Source: Burkholderiaceae bacterium
GTDB taxonomy: Bacteria; Pseudomonadota; Gammaproteobacteria; Burkholderiales; Burkholderiaceae_C
Assembly: GCA_023150375.1 (NCBI GenBank)
Contig: JAKLLA010000001.1
Span: 1-64,000, forward strand
Direction of reading: 5' to 3'
DNA length: 64,000 nt
The notes beneath the pieces were generated by a model that worked only from the letters and a program-made list of their open reading frames with translations, had not been told where the DNA came from and searched no databases. How positions within the stretch are numbered: position 1 is the first letter of the stretch; each line of letters begins with the position of its first letter. A program made the translations under genes and the position numbers. This document shows, piece by piece, positions 35,099-45,708 of the stretch.

Positions 35099-36178
35099 TC
35101 AGAGCGGCGCCGGCTGGGTCAGCACGGGCCGCTGGGCACTGCGGTGGGCGATGCCGTGCAGCGAACGCTTGAAATCGGCCACCCCGGCATCGGGCATGCC
35201 CACCCGCCCGAGCGCGAAGAGATCGCTGGGCAGGTGATTGAGGCAGGACACCGTGCTCAGCGCGTAGGCAAAGCCGCACTGGCGCGCCGTCTCGACCACG
35301 CTGCGGCTCATCCGGCCGCCCGGGTAGGCAAAGCCGACCACCGGTACCTGCAGCGCCTCCTCCAGCACCCGCCGCGAGCGCTGCATCTCCGCTGCCGCGG
35401 CGGCCGGAGTCTGCAGGTTCAGGTTCGGATGTCGCACCGTGTGGGCGCCGATCTCGACGCCCCGGGCGCACAGCTCGCGCAGCTGGGCCCAGCTCGCGCG
35501 CGGGGCCTGGGGGCCCCGGTCGGCAGGCAGGTTCGGCACCAGCTGCTGCTCGATGGCCTCCACCAGCACCATCGCCTGCTCGATCGGCAGGTCCCAAAGC
35601 GCGGTCAGGACGGCCTCGAGGGTGGCCTTGCGCTCGGAACCGGCCAGCGGCAGCCGCGGCAGCCCCAGCGGCTCGCCCAGCGCGTCCGGGTCGAAGTGGG
35701 TGGCCTCGGTGGCGGCAAAGGCGCGGATCACCCGATCCCACCAGAACGACTGCCCCTCCTGCAGACCGCCGGTGGCGACGAACAGGGTCCAGGGCACGCC
35801 GTGACGCTCGAGCACCGGCTGCGCCAGCGTGAGGTTGTCCAGGTAGCCGTCGTCGAAGGTCACGGACAGGCTGCCCGGCGGCAGGGCCTCGCCGCGCTCC
35901 AGACAGGCCGCGGCGTCCCGCACCGACAGCAGGTTGAAATTGCGGCTGAGGTAGGCGATCTGCTCCTCGAAGCGGCGCAGCCGCACGCACATGCCCAGCC
36001 CGAAGGGATCATCGGCCGGCCGATCGATGACCCGGTGGTACATCAGGATGGTCCACACCGACGAACTGGCCCGCACCTGGTCGATCCAGCGGTCGAACAT
36101 GCCCAGCGCATCCAGCATCGGCGAGGCCACGCCCTTGATGGAGTCCTTCAGAATCTGTGACGGTGGTCGCATGTACAT
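35099..36178 (-). CDS. Polysaccharide deacetylase (NodB homology), long form
   Basis: A 359-residue carbohydrate esterase 4 protein. Motif 1 is VTFDDGYLDN (catalytic base and metal aspartates, near residue 112), motif 2 is IGAHTVRHPNLN (H-x3-H metal ligands), and FAYPGGRMS is motif 3. It would remove N-acetyl groups from the polymer, making it cationic. There is no clear signal peptide, so it may act on the cytoplasmic side or be non-classically placed. The start at ATG 36178 follows GGGAG by six bases. Exosortase-locus deacetylases of this length are common in floc-forming betaproteobacteria. Confidence 0.88.
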   Translation of the reverse strand: MYMRPPSQILKDSIKGVASPMLDALGMFDRWIDQVRASSSVWTILMYHRVIDRPADDPFGLGMCVRLRRFEEQIAYLSRNFNLLSVRDAAACLERGEALPPGSLSVTFDDGYLDNLTLAQPVLERHGVPWTLFVATGGLQEGQSFWWDRVIRAFAATEATHFDPDALGEPLGLPRLPLAGSERKATLEAVLTALWDLPIEQAMVLVEAIEQQLVPNLPADRGPQAPRASWAQLRELCARGVEIGAHTVRHPNLNLQTPAAAAAEMQRSRRVLEEALQVPVVGFAYPGGRMSRSVVETARQCGFAYALSTVSCLNHLPSDLFALGRVGMPDAGVADFKRSLHGIAHRSAQRPVLTQPAPL

Positions 36179-36262
36179 CTCGGTCTCCCATCGTTCCTCG
36201 AGGCATCTCCGGGCCGCATCGCGCGCGGCAGCCCGCGCGATGCGCGTCGACATCATGCCCGA

Positions 36263-38158
<1,896 letters not shown>

Positions 38159-38193
38159 GGAAGGTAGGGGGGTCGGGGGTTTCGGAGTCCGGC

Positions 38194-39447
38194 TCAGCGC
38201 CGCGGCAGGGCCGCCGCCGTCGGGTTGGCAGGGGACGCATCGGCGGGGCCCTGCACAGGTGCCACGCCGTAGAACTCGCACAGTCGATCGAGCACCGCCC
38301 CCACCGAGGCCCGCGCGGCCACCATCTGGCGGGCGCTCTGCCCGATGCGGCGCAGTTCCTGCGGCGAGCGCGCACCGGCATCGCGCAGCGCGGTGGTGAG
38401 GCCGGCTTCGTCGCCCGGCTCGAACAGCCAGCCGGTCTCGCCGGGCACGATGAAGTCCTCGTTGCCGCTCACCCGCGAGCCCAGCACCGGCAGGCTGCTG
38501 GCCATGTATTCGAGCAGGCTGTTGGACAGGCCCTCGGCGCGCGACGTCAGGATGCCCACGTGGGCCAGCGGCAGCACATGCTCCATGTGCTCGACCGGGC
38601 CGAGCACCCGCACCGAGTGGCCCGCCCCCAGCGACGTCGCCAGGGCCATCAGCTCCGGGCCGAGCTCGCCGCGGCCCGCCAGCAGCAGCACGGCGTCGTC
38701 GCGCCCGGCGAAGGCCGCTGCCCAGCCGCGCACGAGCAGGTCGAGGTCCTTGGCCGCCACCAGCCGCCCGGCGAACAGGGCCACGAACCGCTTGTCCTCC
38801 AGCCCGGCGAGGTGGACCGCCAGCTCCGGCGGCGGCGGCGCACCGGCCCGCCCGCCGTTCTCGAAGCGGCTCAGGTCGACCGCATTGGGCAGGTACATGA
38901 CGCGCCGGTTGTCGAAGCCGGCGTCGAGCAGCTGCATCGCGATGCGCTGGCTGATCGCCTGGATGCGCGTGGCCCGCTTCATCGCCCAGCGACGCAGGCG
39001 CGCGCCCCGGCCGGCCTGCGGATCCAGGATGCCCCCGACCATCTCCGTCATGCCGGTGAGCTTGACCAGCACCGGCTTGCCCAGCACGCGGCCCATCAGG
39101 CTGCACACGGCCGACATGTTGCCGCCGATGTGGGCATGCACGATGTCGTACTGCCCACGCCGGCGCCACAGGTGGCCGGCCAGCTTGGCCAGCAGCACCG
39201 CCCCGCCGACCAGCGGCCACTTCGGGTAATGCAGCCGGTCGATCGGCGTGCCATCGATGTCCGGCGTCTGGGTGATCGGGTACCACTCGTAGACCGGCGC
39301 GCAGACACGCACCTCGACACCGCGGGCCTTCAAATGCCGGCAGAGGGTGCGCAGCTGGGATTCGGCCCCGCCGCCGCCGATAGTGGGGAACATGCCCTCG
39401 ATGACCATCAGTACCGAGGGCGGGCGGGGCGCCTTGGGAGTGTTCAT
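38194..39447 (-). CDS. Glycosyltransferase family 4
   Basis: A 417-residue GT-B fold transferase. The N-terminal domain starts PPSVLMVIEGMFPTIGGGGAESQ, with the glycine-rich acceptor loop. The C-terminal donor domain shows FVALFAGRLVAAKDLDLLVRG, the RVLGPVEHMEHVLPLAHVGI stretch and the E-x7-E motif in SRAEGLSNSLLEYMASSLP. It would add one sugar to the lipid-linked repeat unit in the cytoplasm. It starts 7 bp after the upstream amidotransferase gene. Donor and linkage cannot be read from sequence. Confidence 0.9.
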   Translation of the reverse strand: MNTPKAPRPPSVLMVIEGMFPTIGGGGAESQLRTLCRHLKARGVEVRVCAPVYEWYPITQTPDIDGTPIDRLHYPKWPLVGGAVLLAKLAGHLWRRRGQYDIVHAHIGGNMSAVCSLMGRVLGKPVLVKLTGMTEMVGGILDPQAGRGARLRRWAMKRATRIQAISQRIAMQLLDAGFDNRRVMYLPNAVDLSRFENGGRAGAPPPPELAVHLAGLEDKRFVALFAGRLVAAKDLDLLVRGWAAAFAGRDDAVLLLAGRGELGPELMALATSLGAGHSVRVLGPVEHMEHVLPLAHVGILTSRAEGLSNSLLEYMASSLPVLGSRVSGNEDFIVPGETGWLFEPGDEAGLTTALRDAGARSPQELRRIGQSARQMVAARASVGAVLDRLCEFYGVAPVQGPADASPANPTAAALPRR

Positions 39448-39454
39448 CACCGGC

Positions 39455-41290
39455 TCAATCCACGAAGGCACGGTGCCACAGTTCCAGCATCAGCAGCATG
39501 TACAGCTCCGAGGCATGGTCCCAGGCGCCACGCTCGTGACGCCGCCAGAGCGACTGGATGTGCTCACGGTTGAAATAGCCGCGCGCGGCGGCCCGGTCGG
39601 ACAGCAGCACGTCGGCCACCAGGTCGTGCATCGGACCCTTGCGGCGCAGCCAGACGCTCACCGGCAGTCCGAAGCCCTGCTTCTTCTTCTTGATGATCTC
39701 CTCGGGCAGCAGCCGCACCGCCGCCTGCTTGAAGAGGTAGCGCTTGGTGGTGCCGTTGACCTTGTCGGTGCCCGGCAGGTGGCCGGTGAAGTCCACCAGG
39801 TCCTGGTCCAGGTAGGGGAAGACCGGCGCGATGCCGGCGCGCTTGGCCGCGCGCACCACCTTGGTGACGTCGTTGTCGGCGATCGTCATCTTCAGGTCCA
39901 GGTACATCAGGCGGTGGATGGTGCAGTCGGCCTGCGCCTGCGCGTAGATGTCGCGCTGCACCTGCAGCGAGGCGTCGATGGGCACCGCCTGACGGAAGGC
40001 CGGGGTGAGCAGCTGCTCGTAGCAGTCCGAGGCGAAGGAGTCGTCGCTGTAGAAGCGGTCCGGGTTGGGCAGCGAGCCGCGGTGCACGAAGTTCTTCACC
40101 CGGTTGGCCAGGCGCGCATCGCTGCCCTTGAGCAGTCCGGCCAGGCCGTGGCCCAGGCCGCGCACGAGGGCCGGCGCGGTGTGGAACATCTCGAAGATCT
40201 GGTCCTTGCGGTAGCGCTCGTTGCCGCCGTAGATCTCGTCGCCGCCGTCGCCGGCCACCAGCAGACCACGGCCGTCGGCAGCGGCCAGGTCGGCGCAGTA
40301 GTAGGTCGGGATGGCCGAGGAGTTGCCGAAGGGCTCGTCGAAGGCCTGCACCAGCTCGGCGATCGCGGCCACCGCCTCGTCCTCGCCGACGCGGCGCTCG
40401 TGCGGGTCGAGCCCGAAGTAGCGCGAGGCGATCTGCGAATAGCCCAGCTCGTCGTAGCCCTCCTCGGCAAAGCCGATCGAGTAGCTGGCGACCTTTTCAC
40501 CGGCCACCTGGCGCGCCAGGATGCCCGAAATGCTCGAGCTGTCGGTGCCTCCGCTGAGGAAGGTGCCCCAGGCGCCGGTACCGCCCTGCGGGCGGTAGCG
40601 CTGCACCGTCTGCACGATGGTGTCGTGCAGCTGATCGACCCGCTCGGCCTCGGCAGCCCGGTTGTCGGCCGGGTAGACCGCATCCCAGTAGCGCCGCACC
40701 GACTCGCGCCCGCCGGCGGATTCCAGCAGGCTGCCCGCCGGCAGCTTGGAGACGCCCTGGATGGCGCTGTGCGGCGCCGGGATGTAGGAGAAGTTCAGGT
40801 AGTGGTAGACCGAGGCCAGGTCCACGCGCGCCTCGAGCAGGCCGGCGGCCAGCGCCAGGCGCAGGTCGCTGGCGACGACCAGCGTGCCGCCCACGCGCAG
40901 GTGGTAGACCGGGTGGGTGCGGAAGGCGTCGGTGCAGGCCACCACCCGCCGCGCCGGGCCGTCCCAGAGCAGGAAGACGTAGCGCCCGCGCAGCGCCTTC
41001 TCGCCGGTCTGCCGGCCGGCCACCCAGCCGGCCAGCAGCTCCTCGGCCCGCTGCGTGCAGCCGGGCGTCGACGGGGCGATCATCAGGCCCAGACCGCCCA
41101 CGCCGGCCTCGTCGCGCAGCGCGAACTCGCCGCGGGTCCACAGCCGCAGGCCGGGGGCGAGGTCGCGGCGCATCACCTGGGCGGGCGCCCCGCGCCACTG
41201 CGGCCAGCGCGCCAGGTCGTCCAGGCGGGGCGCCTCGGGCATGCCATGGTCGGATTGGATCAGGACGAAATCGCCGAGGGGAGCGGACAT
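39455..41290 (-). CDS. Asparagine synthase-like protein 2 with degenerate glutaminase domain
   Basis: A 611-residue AsnB/AsnH relative. The synthetase domain is intact: GTFLSGGTDSSSISGILARQ (PP-loop), FDEPFGNSSAIPTYY, VAGDGGDEIYGGNERYR and KKKKQGFGLPVSVWLR. The N-terminal domain keeps the Ntn fold outline (LRGRYVFLLWDGPARRVVACTD), but the protein starts MSAPLGDFVLIQ with no cysteine at position 2. It therefore cannot hydrolyse glutamine by the usual mechanism and must use free ammonia, another donor, or form an amide/ester with a different nucleophile, as in beta-lactam synthetase-like enzymes. It is embedded between two GT4 genes. Confidence 0.88.
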   Translation of the reverse strand: MSAPLGDFVLIQSDHGMPEAPRLDDLARWPQWRGAPAQVMRRDLAPGLRLWTRGEFALRDEAGVGGLGLMIAPSTPGCTQRAEELLAGWVAGRQTGEKALRGRYVFLLWDGPARRVVACTDAFRTHPVYHLRVGGTLVVASDLRLALAAGLLEARVDLASVYHYLNFSYIPAPHSAIQGVSKLPAGSLLESAGGRESVRRYWDAVYPADNRAAEAERVDQLHDTIVQTVQRYRPQGGTGAWGTFLSGGTDSSSISGILARQVAGEKVASYSIGFAEEGYDELGYSQIASRYFGLDPHERRVGEDEAVAAIAELVQAFDEPFGNSSAIPTYYCADLAAADGRGLLVAGDGGDEIYGGNERYRKDQIFEMFHTAPALVRGLGHGLAGLLKGSDARLANRVKNFVHRGSLPNPDRFYSDDSFASDCYEQLLTPAFRQAVPIDASLQVQRDIYAQAQADCTIHRLMYLDLKMTIADNDVTKVVRAAKRAGIAPVFPYLDQDLVDFTGHLPGTDKVNGTTKRYLFKQAAVRLLPEEIIKKKKQGFGLPVSVWLRRKGPMHDLVADVLLSDRAAARGYFNREHIQSLWRRHERGAWDHASELYMLLMLELWHRAFVD

Positions 41291-41319
41291 CGGTCTTCTT
41301 TCTGGCAAGGCAGGGATTG

Positions 41320-42522
41320 TCAGGGAGTCTTGGAGGCGGGGCGAAGGCGCGCCGCGGGCGGGCGATTGCGTCCGACGGCGTCGGCGTACAGGCGCTCGTA
41401 GGCCTGCACCATCGCCGCCATGCCGAAGCGCGCCACGGCCTGCGCACGCGCCTGCGCACCGAGCCGCTCGCGCAGTGCGGCGTCGCCGACCAGGCGCGCC
41501 AGGTGGGCCGCCAGGCCCGCCGCGTCGCCGGAGGTGAACAGGCAGCCGCTCAGGCCGTCGTCGATCAGCTCGACGCTGCCGCCCACGCGGGAGGCCACCA
41601 CCGGGCGGCCGCTCATCATGCCCTCGAGGATCACGTTCGACAGGCCCTCGCGCAGCGAGGGCAGCACGACGATGTCGGCCGCGGCCATCAGCGCGGCCAC
41701 GTCGTCGCGCTGGCCGAGCATCTGCACGCGCCCGGCCAGGCCGAGCTGCGCCACCGCAGCCTCGATGGCCGCGCGCTCCGGGCCGTCACCGGCCACGAGC
41801 AGGCGGACCGCCGCGGCCTGCGCGCCCAGCTGCGCCACGGCCTGCAGCAGCAGCGGCACGTTCTTCAGCGCCACCAGGCGGCCGACGAAGAGCACGGCCA
41901 CCGCGTCGTCGGCCAGGCCGAGGGCGGCGCGCAGCACCGGCCGGTCGGCCGCCAGCCGGGCCGCGTCGGGCACCTCGGCGCCGTTGTAGACGACTTCGAC
42001 GGCCGACTCGGGCAGGCCCATCTGCCGGCAGGCATACCGGCCCGCCTCGCGCGAGTTGGACACCACATGCGCACTGCGCGAGGCCACCCAGCGCTTGAGC
42101 CGCCACTGCCAGGGCCGGTACCACTCGTACAGGCCGCGCACCGAGCTGACCAGCACCGGCTGCGCCGCGCCACCCAGGCGCAGGTGCGCCACCGCGCTCC
42201 AGAGCTCGCCGGAAAAGGCGAAGGCGTGGATCACGTCCGGCGCGAGTCGGCGCATTTCGGCCGCCAGGCGCAGCACGAAGCCGGGATCGAGCTTGCCGCG
42301 CTTGGGCACCTCCACGCAGGCCACGCCCGCCTGTTCGAGCTCGTCGACCAGAAAGGAGCGCTCGCGGAAGTACAGCACCGTCACCGTGTGCCCACGCCGG
42401 CGCAGCCCGCGTGCCAGGTGCACGATCTGCCGCTGCGTGCCGCCCACCTCCATCTCGTCGGTGACGATGGCCACGCGCAGGGCAGCGGCGGGCGCCGCCG
42501 GTTCAACGCTGGAGCGCGTCAT
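41320..42522 (-). CDS. Glycosyltransferase family 4
   Basis: A 400-residue GT4 enzyme: LRVAIVTDEMEVGGTQRQIVHLARGL at the N-terminus, VLFVGRLVALKNVPLLLQA at the donor-domain start, and the E-x7-E motif in SLREGLSNVILEGMMSGRP, then VVASRVGGSVELIDDGLSG. It transfers an activated sugar in repeat-unit assembly. Its ATG lies inside the upstream GT4 gene's end (20-bp overlap), showing tight coupling. Confidence 0.92.
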   Translation of the reverse strand: MTRSSVEPAAPAAALRVAIVTDEMEVGGTQRQIVHLARGLRRRGHTVTVLYFRERSFLVDELEQAGVACVEVPKRGKLDPGFVLRLAAEMRRLAPDVIHAFAFSGELWSAVAHLRLGGAAQPVLVSSVRGLYEWYRPWQWRLKRWVASRSAHVVSNSREAGRYACRQMGLPESAVEVVYNGAEVPDAARLAADRPVLRAALGLADDAVAVLFVGRLVALKNVPLLLQAVAQLGAQAAAVRLLVAGDGPERAAIEAAVAQLGLAGRVQMLGQRDDVAALMAAADIVVLPSLREGLSNVILEGMMSGRPVVASRVGGSVELIDDGLSGCLFTSGDAAGLAAHLARLVGDAALRERLGAQARAQAVARFGMAAMVQAYERLYADAVGRNRPPAARLRPASKTP

Positions 42523-43699
42523 GCAGCTTGCCCGCCTCGAGGTCGATGTCGAACTGTGCCTGCACCAGCGCCCGCGCGCGCCGGGCCAGCCGCTGGCCCA
42601 GCGCCGGATCGGCCAGCAGCCGCTCGATGCGCGAGGCCAGCAGGGCCGGGTCGTGCTCCGGCGCGGTCAGGCCGGTGTCGTCGTCGATGACCAGCTCGGG
42701 AATGCCCGAGACCTGCGTCGACACCACCGGCAGACCGGCGGCCATGGCCTCCATCAGCGCCACCGGAATGCCGTCACGGTCGCCGCTGTCGGTGACCACC
42801 GAGGGCAGCACGAAGACGCTGGCGCGGTACAGCAGGGCCCGCACTTCCTCCTGCTGCCGTGCGCCGAGCAGCCGCACGCGGTCCTGCAGGCCCAGGCGGG
42901 CGATGGCCGCCTCGAGGCGGCCGCGCAGCGGACCCTCGCCGATGATCTCGCAGCGGAAGTCCACGCCACGCTGCTGCAGCAGGCCGCAGGCCTCGATCAG
43001 GTCGGGGAAGCCCTTGATCTCGTCGAGGCGGCCCACCGCCATCACCAGCCGGGGCTCGCGGCCCTCGGGCTGGAAGGCAAAGCCCTGCGGCGACACGCCG
43101 CAGTGGATCACATGCATGCCCAGGGCCGCCGCATGGCCGCGCTCGCGCGCCAGGAAGCGCCGGTTGAAGTCGGAGATGGTCACCGCGAAGCGCGCGCGGG
43201 CCAGCTTCGGGCCGAGCAGCTGGTCCTCCAGGAAGATGTCGTGCGCGTGGGCGGTGAAGGAGAACGGCAGGCCCAGCCGCTCGGCCATCCACATCGCCGA
43301 GGTCGACGGGTAGGTGGCCCAGTGCGCGTGCAGGTGCTGCGGCGCCCAGTCGCGCAGCTCGTCGACCAGCCCCAGCGTGCGCCACCACACCACCAGCGAC
43401 TTGGCCAGCGACTCGGGACGGCCGCCCAGGTGGCGCAGCAGCTCGATCAGGCTGCGCGCCTCGCGCAGCGGGTGGGTCAGACAGGCCTTCGCCACCCGCC
43501 AGGCGTTGCGCGCAGGCGACACCGGGTAGAAGACGCGGTCGAGCAGCCCCTGGGCGTCGGACTGCACCAGGCTCTCGGAGGGCGGCTTGAGCGAGACGAT
43601 GCGCACCTCCACGCCGCGCCGCATCAGCGCGAGGATCTCGCGCACGATGAAGGTCTCCGACCAGCAGGGAAACAGCGAAACGAAATACACCACGCGCAT
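42503..43699 (-). CDS. Glycosyltransferase family 4 (colanic-acid WcaL-like)
   Basis: A 398-residue GT4 enzyme beginning VVYFVSLFPCWSETFIVREI, a start typical of the WcaL/AmsK group. It continues with HLHAHWATYPSTSAMWMAERLG and FTAHAHDIFLED, and the donor-domain motifs LVMAVGRLDEIKGFPDLIEA and RDGIPVALMEAMAAGLPVVST with E-x7-E. The terminus shares a 20-bp overlap with the following GT4 start. Expected to be cytoplasmic, peripheral to the membrane. Confidence 0.92.
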   Translation of the reverse strand: MRVVYFVSLFPCWSETFIVREILALMRRGVEVRIVSLKPPSESLVQSDAQGLLDRVFYPVSPARNAWRVAKACLTHPLREARSLIELLRHLGGRPESLAKSLVVWWRTLGLVDELRDWAPQHLHAHWATYPSTSAMWMAERLGLPFSFTAHAHDIFLEDQLLGPKLARARFAVTISDFNRRFLARERGHAAALGMHVIHCGVSPQGFAFQPEGREPRLVMAVGRLDEIKGFPDLIEACGLLQQRGVDFRCEIIGEGPLRGRLEAAIARLGLQDRVRLLGARQQEEVRALLYRASVFVLPSVVTDSGDRDGIPVALMEAMAAGLPVVSTQVSGIPELVIDDDTGLTAPEHDPALLASRIERLLADPALGQRLARRARALVQAQFDIDLEAGKLHDALQR

Positions 43700-43709
43700 C
43701 GGCGGCCTT

Positions 43710-44885
43710 TCAGGAGGTCGAGCCCGGACCGGCCGAGATCGTGTTCACCTTCCACAGGTGCGCCTGGCGGTTCACCAGGAACTCGCGCAGGCCCAGCACG
43801 GCGAACCAGTTGAGCACCAGGAAGGCATGCGCGATGCGCACCAGCTTCACCCGATCGCCCAGCCCCGGCACCGCCCCGAGCAGGCCCAGCACGTAGGCGC
43901 CCACGTGCAACACCCACAACGCCATGAAGAAGGGGCTGCCGGACCAGGCCAGCACGGCATGCGCCAGCAGCGCCGCGAGCATCGCCCAGGGCGCCAGCAG
44001 ACGCAACAATTTGTGCGAGACCAACGCGCCGAAGAGCGGATTGCGCCACGGCAACAGCAGCGCCGGGAAGAGCTGCAGCAGCTGGAAGTTGCCCGCCAGG
44101 GTGCGCACCTTGCGGGCGCGCTCCTGCCCCACGTCGCGCGCCGGCCGGTCGAAGGCGATGGCGCCGGGCTCGAAGCCGACCCGGCGGCCCTGCATCACCA
44201 CCTGCATGGGGATGGCCACGTCGTCCAGGATGGTCTGCGGCGGAATCGGCCGGAAGCAGTCGCGCCGCAGCGCGTACAGCGCCCCGGTGACGCCCACCAC
44301 CGACCCCAGCAGGGCCTCGTGGCGGCGGATGAACTTCTCGTAGCGCCAGTAGGCGTCCACGCCTTCGCCGAAGGCGCTGGCCTCGTCCTTGACGAACACC
44401 AGCTCGCCCGACACCGCGCCGAAGGCGGGGTCCGACAGCACCGCCACCAGGCGCGACACCGCGTCGGTGGACAGCCGCTGGCGCGCGTCGGTGAAGACGA
44501 TCACCTCGTCCTCGCAGGCGGCCACGCCGTCGTTCAGGCAGGCCGCCTTGCCGCGCCGCTGCGCGCAGGGCAGCCAGCGCACGTTGCGCGAGGCATAGCC
44601 GGCCACCACCTCGGCGGTGGCATCGGTGGAGCCGTCGGAGACCACCAGCACGCGCAGCCGGTCGCGCGGGTAGTCCTGCGCCAGGCAGCTGTCGAGCTTG
44701 GCGGCGATGCGCGCCGCCTCGTTGTGCACCACGACCAGGACGGTGACGGTGGGCAGCCAGCCTTCGCGGCGTTGTGGCGGGCGCCCGCCCCCGCGGGCGC
44801 GCAGCGCCAGCAGGATCGGATAGCCGGCATAGGTGTAGAACAGCAGCGCCAGCGCGCTCCAGAACACGACATGGGCCCAGGTCAT
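43710..44885 (-). CDS. Glycosyltransferase family 2, membrane-anchored
   Basis: A 391-residue GT2 protein. One N-terminal transmembrane helix (about 5-25) precedes the GT-A domain: PTVTVLVVVHNEAARIAAKL, VLVVSDGSTDAT (DGS), VIVFTDARQRLS (DXD-type position occupied by TDA), ILDDVAIPMQ, and QERARKVRTLAGN (RxxRW-like region). Three to four C-terminal hydrophobic segments follow. The layout resembles processive or polymer-elongating GT2 enzymes, but the QxxRW motif is not clearly present, so single-sugar transfer is equally possible. It starts 16 bp after the deacetylase gene ends. Confidence 0.88.
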   Translation of the reverse strand: MTWAHVVFWSALALLFYTYAGYPILLALRARGGGRPPQRREGWLPTVTVLVVVHNEAARIAAKLDSCLAQDYPRDRLRVLVVSDGSTDATAEVVAGYASRNVRWLPCAQRRGKAACLNDGVAACEDEVIVFTDARQRLSTDAVSRLVAVLSDPAFGAVSGELVFVKDEASAFGEGVDAYWRYEKFIRRHEALLGSVVGVTGALYALRRDCFRPIPPQTILDDVAIPMQVVMQGRRVGFEPGAIAFDRPARDVGQERARKVRTLAGNFQLLQLFPALLLPWRNPLFGALVSHKLLRLLAPWAMLAALLAHAVLAWSGSPFFMALWVLHVGAYVLGLLGAVPGLGDRVKLVRIAHAFLVLNWFAVLGLREFLVNRQAHLWKVNTISAGPGSTS

Positions 44886-44901
44886 CGCGACCACCCCCGG
44901 C

Positions 44902-45705
44902 TCAACGGGCCCGCTCGCCCAGCAGGGCGCCGCGCAGACGCACGTAGGCGCCGTTGCCGAGCATGCGCTTGGCCCGCCGCAGCGCGCCGTAGCGGCTGCG
45001 TTGCCAGGCCATCTCGAGCGGGGCCTGGGTGACCCAGCGGCGCAGCTGCGCCTGGCTGGTGCCCGCCAGCACGGCCAGACGGGGGACCTCGTACATGCCA
45101 CCGCCGCCGTCGCCCCACAGGCCCACCCGGGACGAGCAGATGCGCTCGTAGCCCAGCCGCAGCGCCACCGCTTCGAGATCGGCCGACTGCCGCCCGCCCG
45201 GCGGGGCGAACAGAGTCACCGCCCGCCCCAGTTCCTGCTCGATGATTTCCTTCGAGCGGGCCAGCTCCATCTCCACCTCGGCGGCGGGCAGGTCGTCGAG
45301 GAAGCGGTGATGCTGGCCATGCGACTGGATCGACATGCCCCAGTCGGCCATCTCGCGCAGCTGCGCCCAGCTGCAGAAGTTGCCGCTGCCCACGGTCGAC
45401 GGGTTGACGAAGAAGTCGGCCGAGCCGCCCACCTCGCGCAGCATGGCCGCGGCCTCGTGGTTGCTGCGGTGGCCGTCGTCGAAGGTGATGCCCACGCAGC
45501 GGCGCAGATCGTGCCCCAGCCCGTGGGCATCGAGCATGGCCCGCACGCTGGTCGGGCGCAGCCCGCAGTCGGCCAGCAGCCGCAGCTGCTCGCCGAAGCG
45601 AGCGCGCGAGACGCTGTAGTGGGGGTCGGCGCCGGCCGGATCCGCCGCGTCCGCGGGAATGGCGTGATACATCAGCACGGTGCTCTTGAACACGAGGATC
45701 GTCAT
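44902..45705 (-). CDS. Polysaccharide deacetylase (NodB homology), short form
   Basis: A 267-residue CE4-family protein: VLMYHAIPAD at the start, motif 1 GITFDDGHRSN, motif 2 IQSHGQHHRFLDD (SHGxxHH, metal-binding histidines) and motif 3 FAPPGGRQSAD. It would deacetylate N-acetylated sugars of the nascent polymer or repeat unit. It is smaller than the second deacetylase of the operon, so the two may act on different positions or at different stages. Starts 3 bp from the flippase stop. Confidence 0.88.
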   Translation of the reverse strand: MTILVFKSTVLMYHAIPADAADPAGADPHYSVSRARFGEQLRLLADCGLRPTSVRAMLDAHGLGHDLRRCVGITFDDGHRSNHEAAAMLREVGGSADFFVNPSTVGSGNFCSWAQLREMADWGMSIQSHGQHHRFLDDLPAAEVEMELARSKEIIEQELGRAVTLFAPPGGRQSADLEAVALRLGYERICSSRVGLWGDGGGGMYEVPRLAVLAGTSQAQLRRWVTQAPLEMAWQRSRYGALRRAKRMLGNGAYVRLRGALLGERAR

Positions 45706-45708
45706 CCG

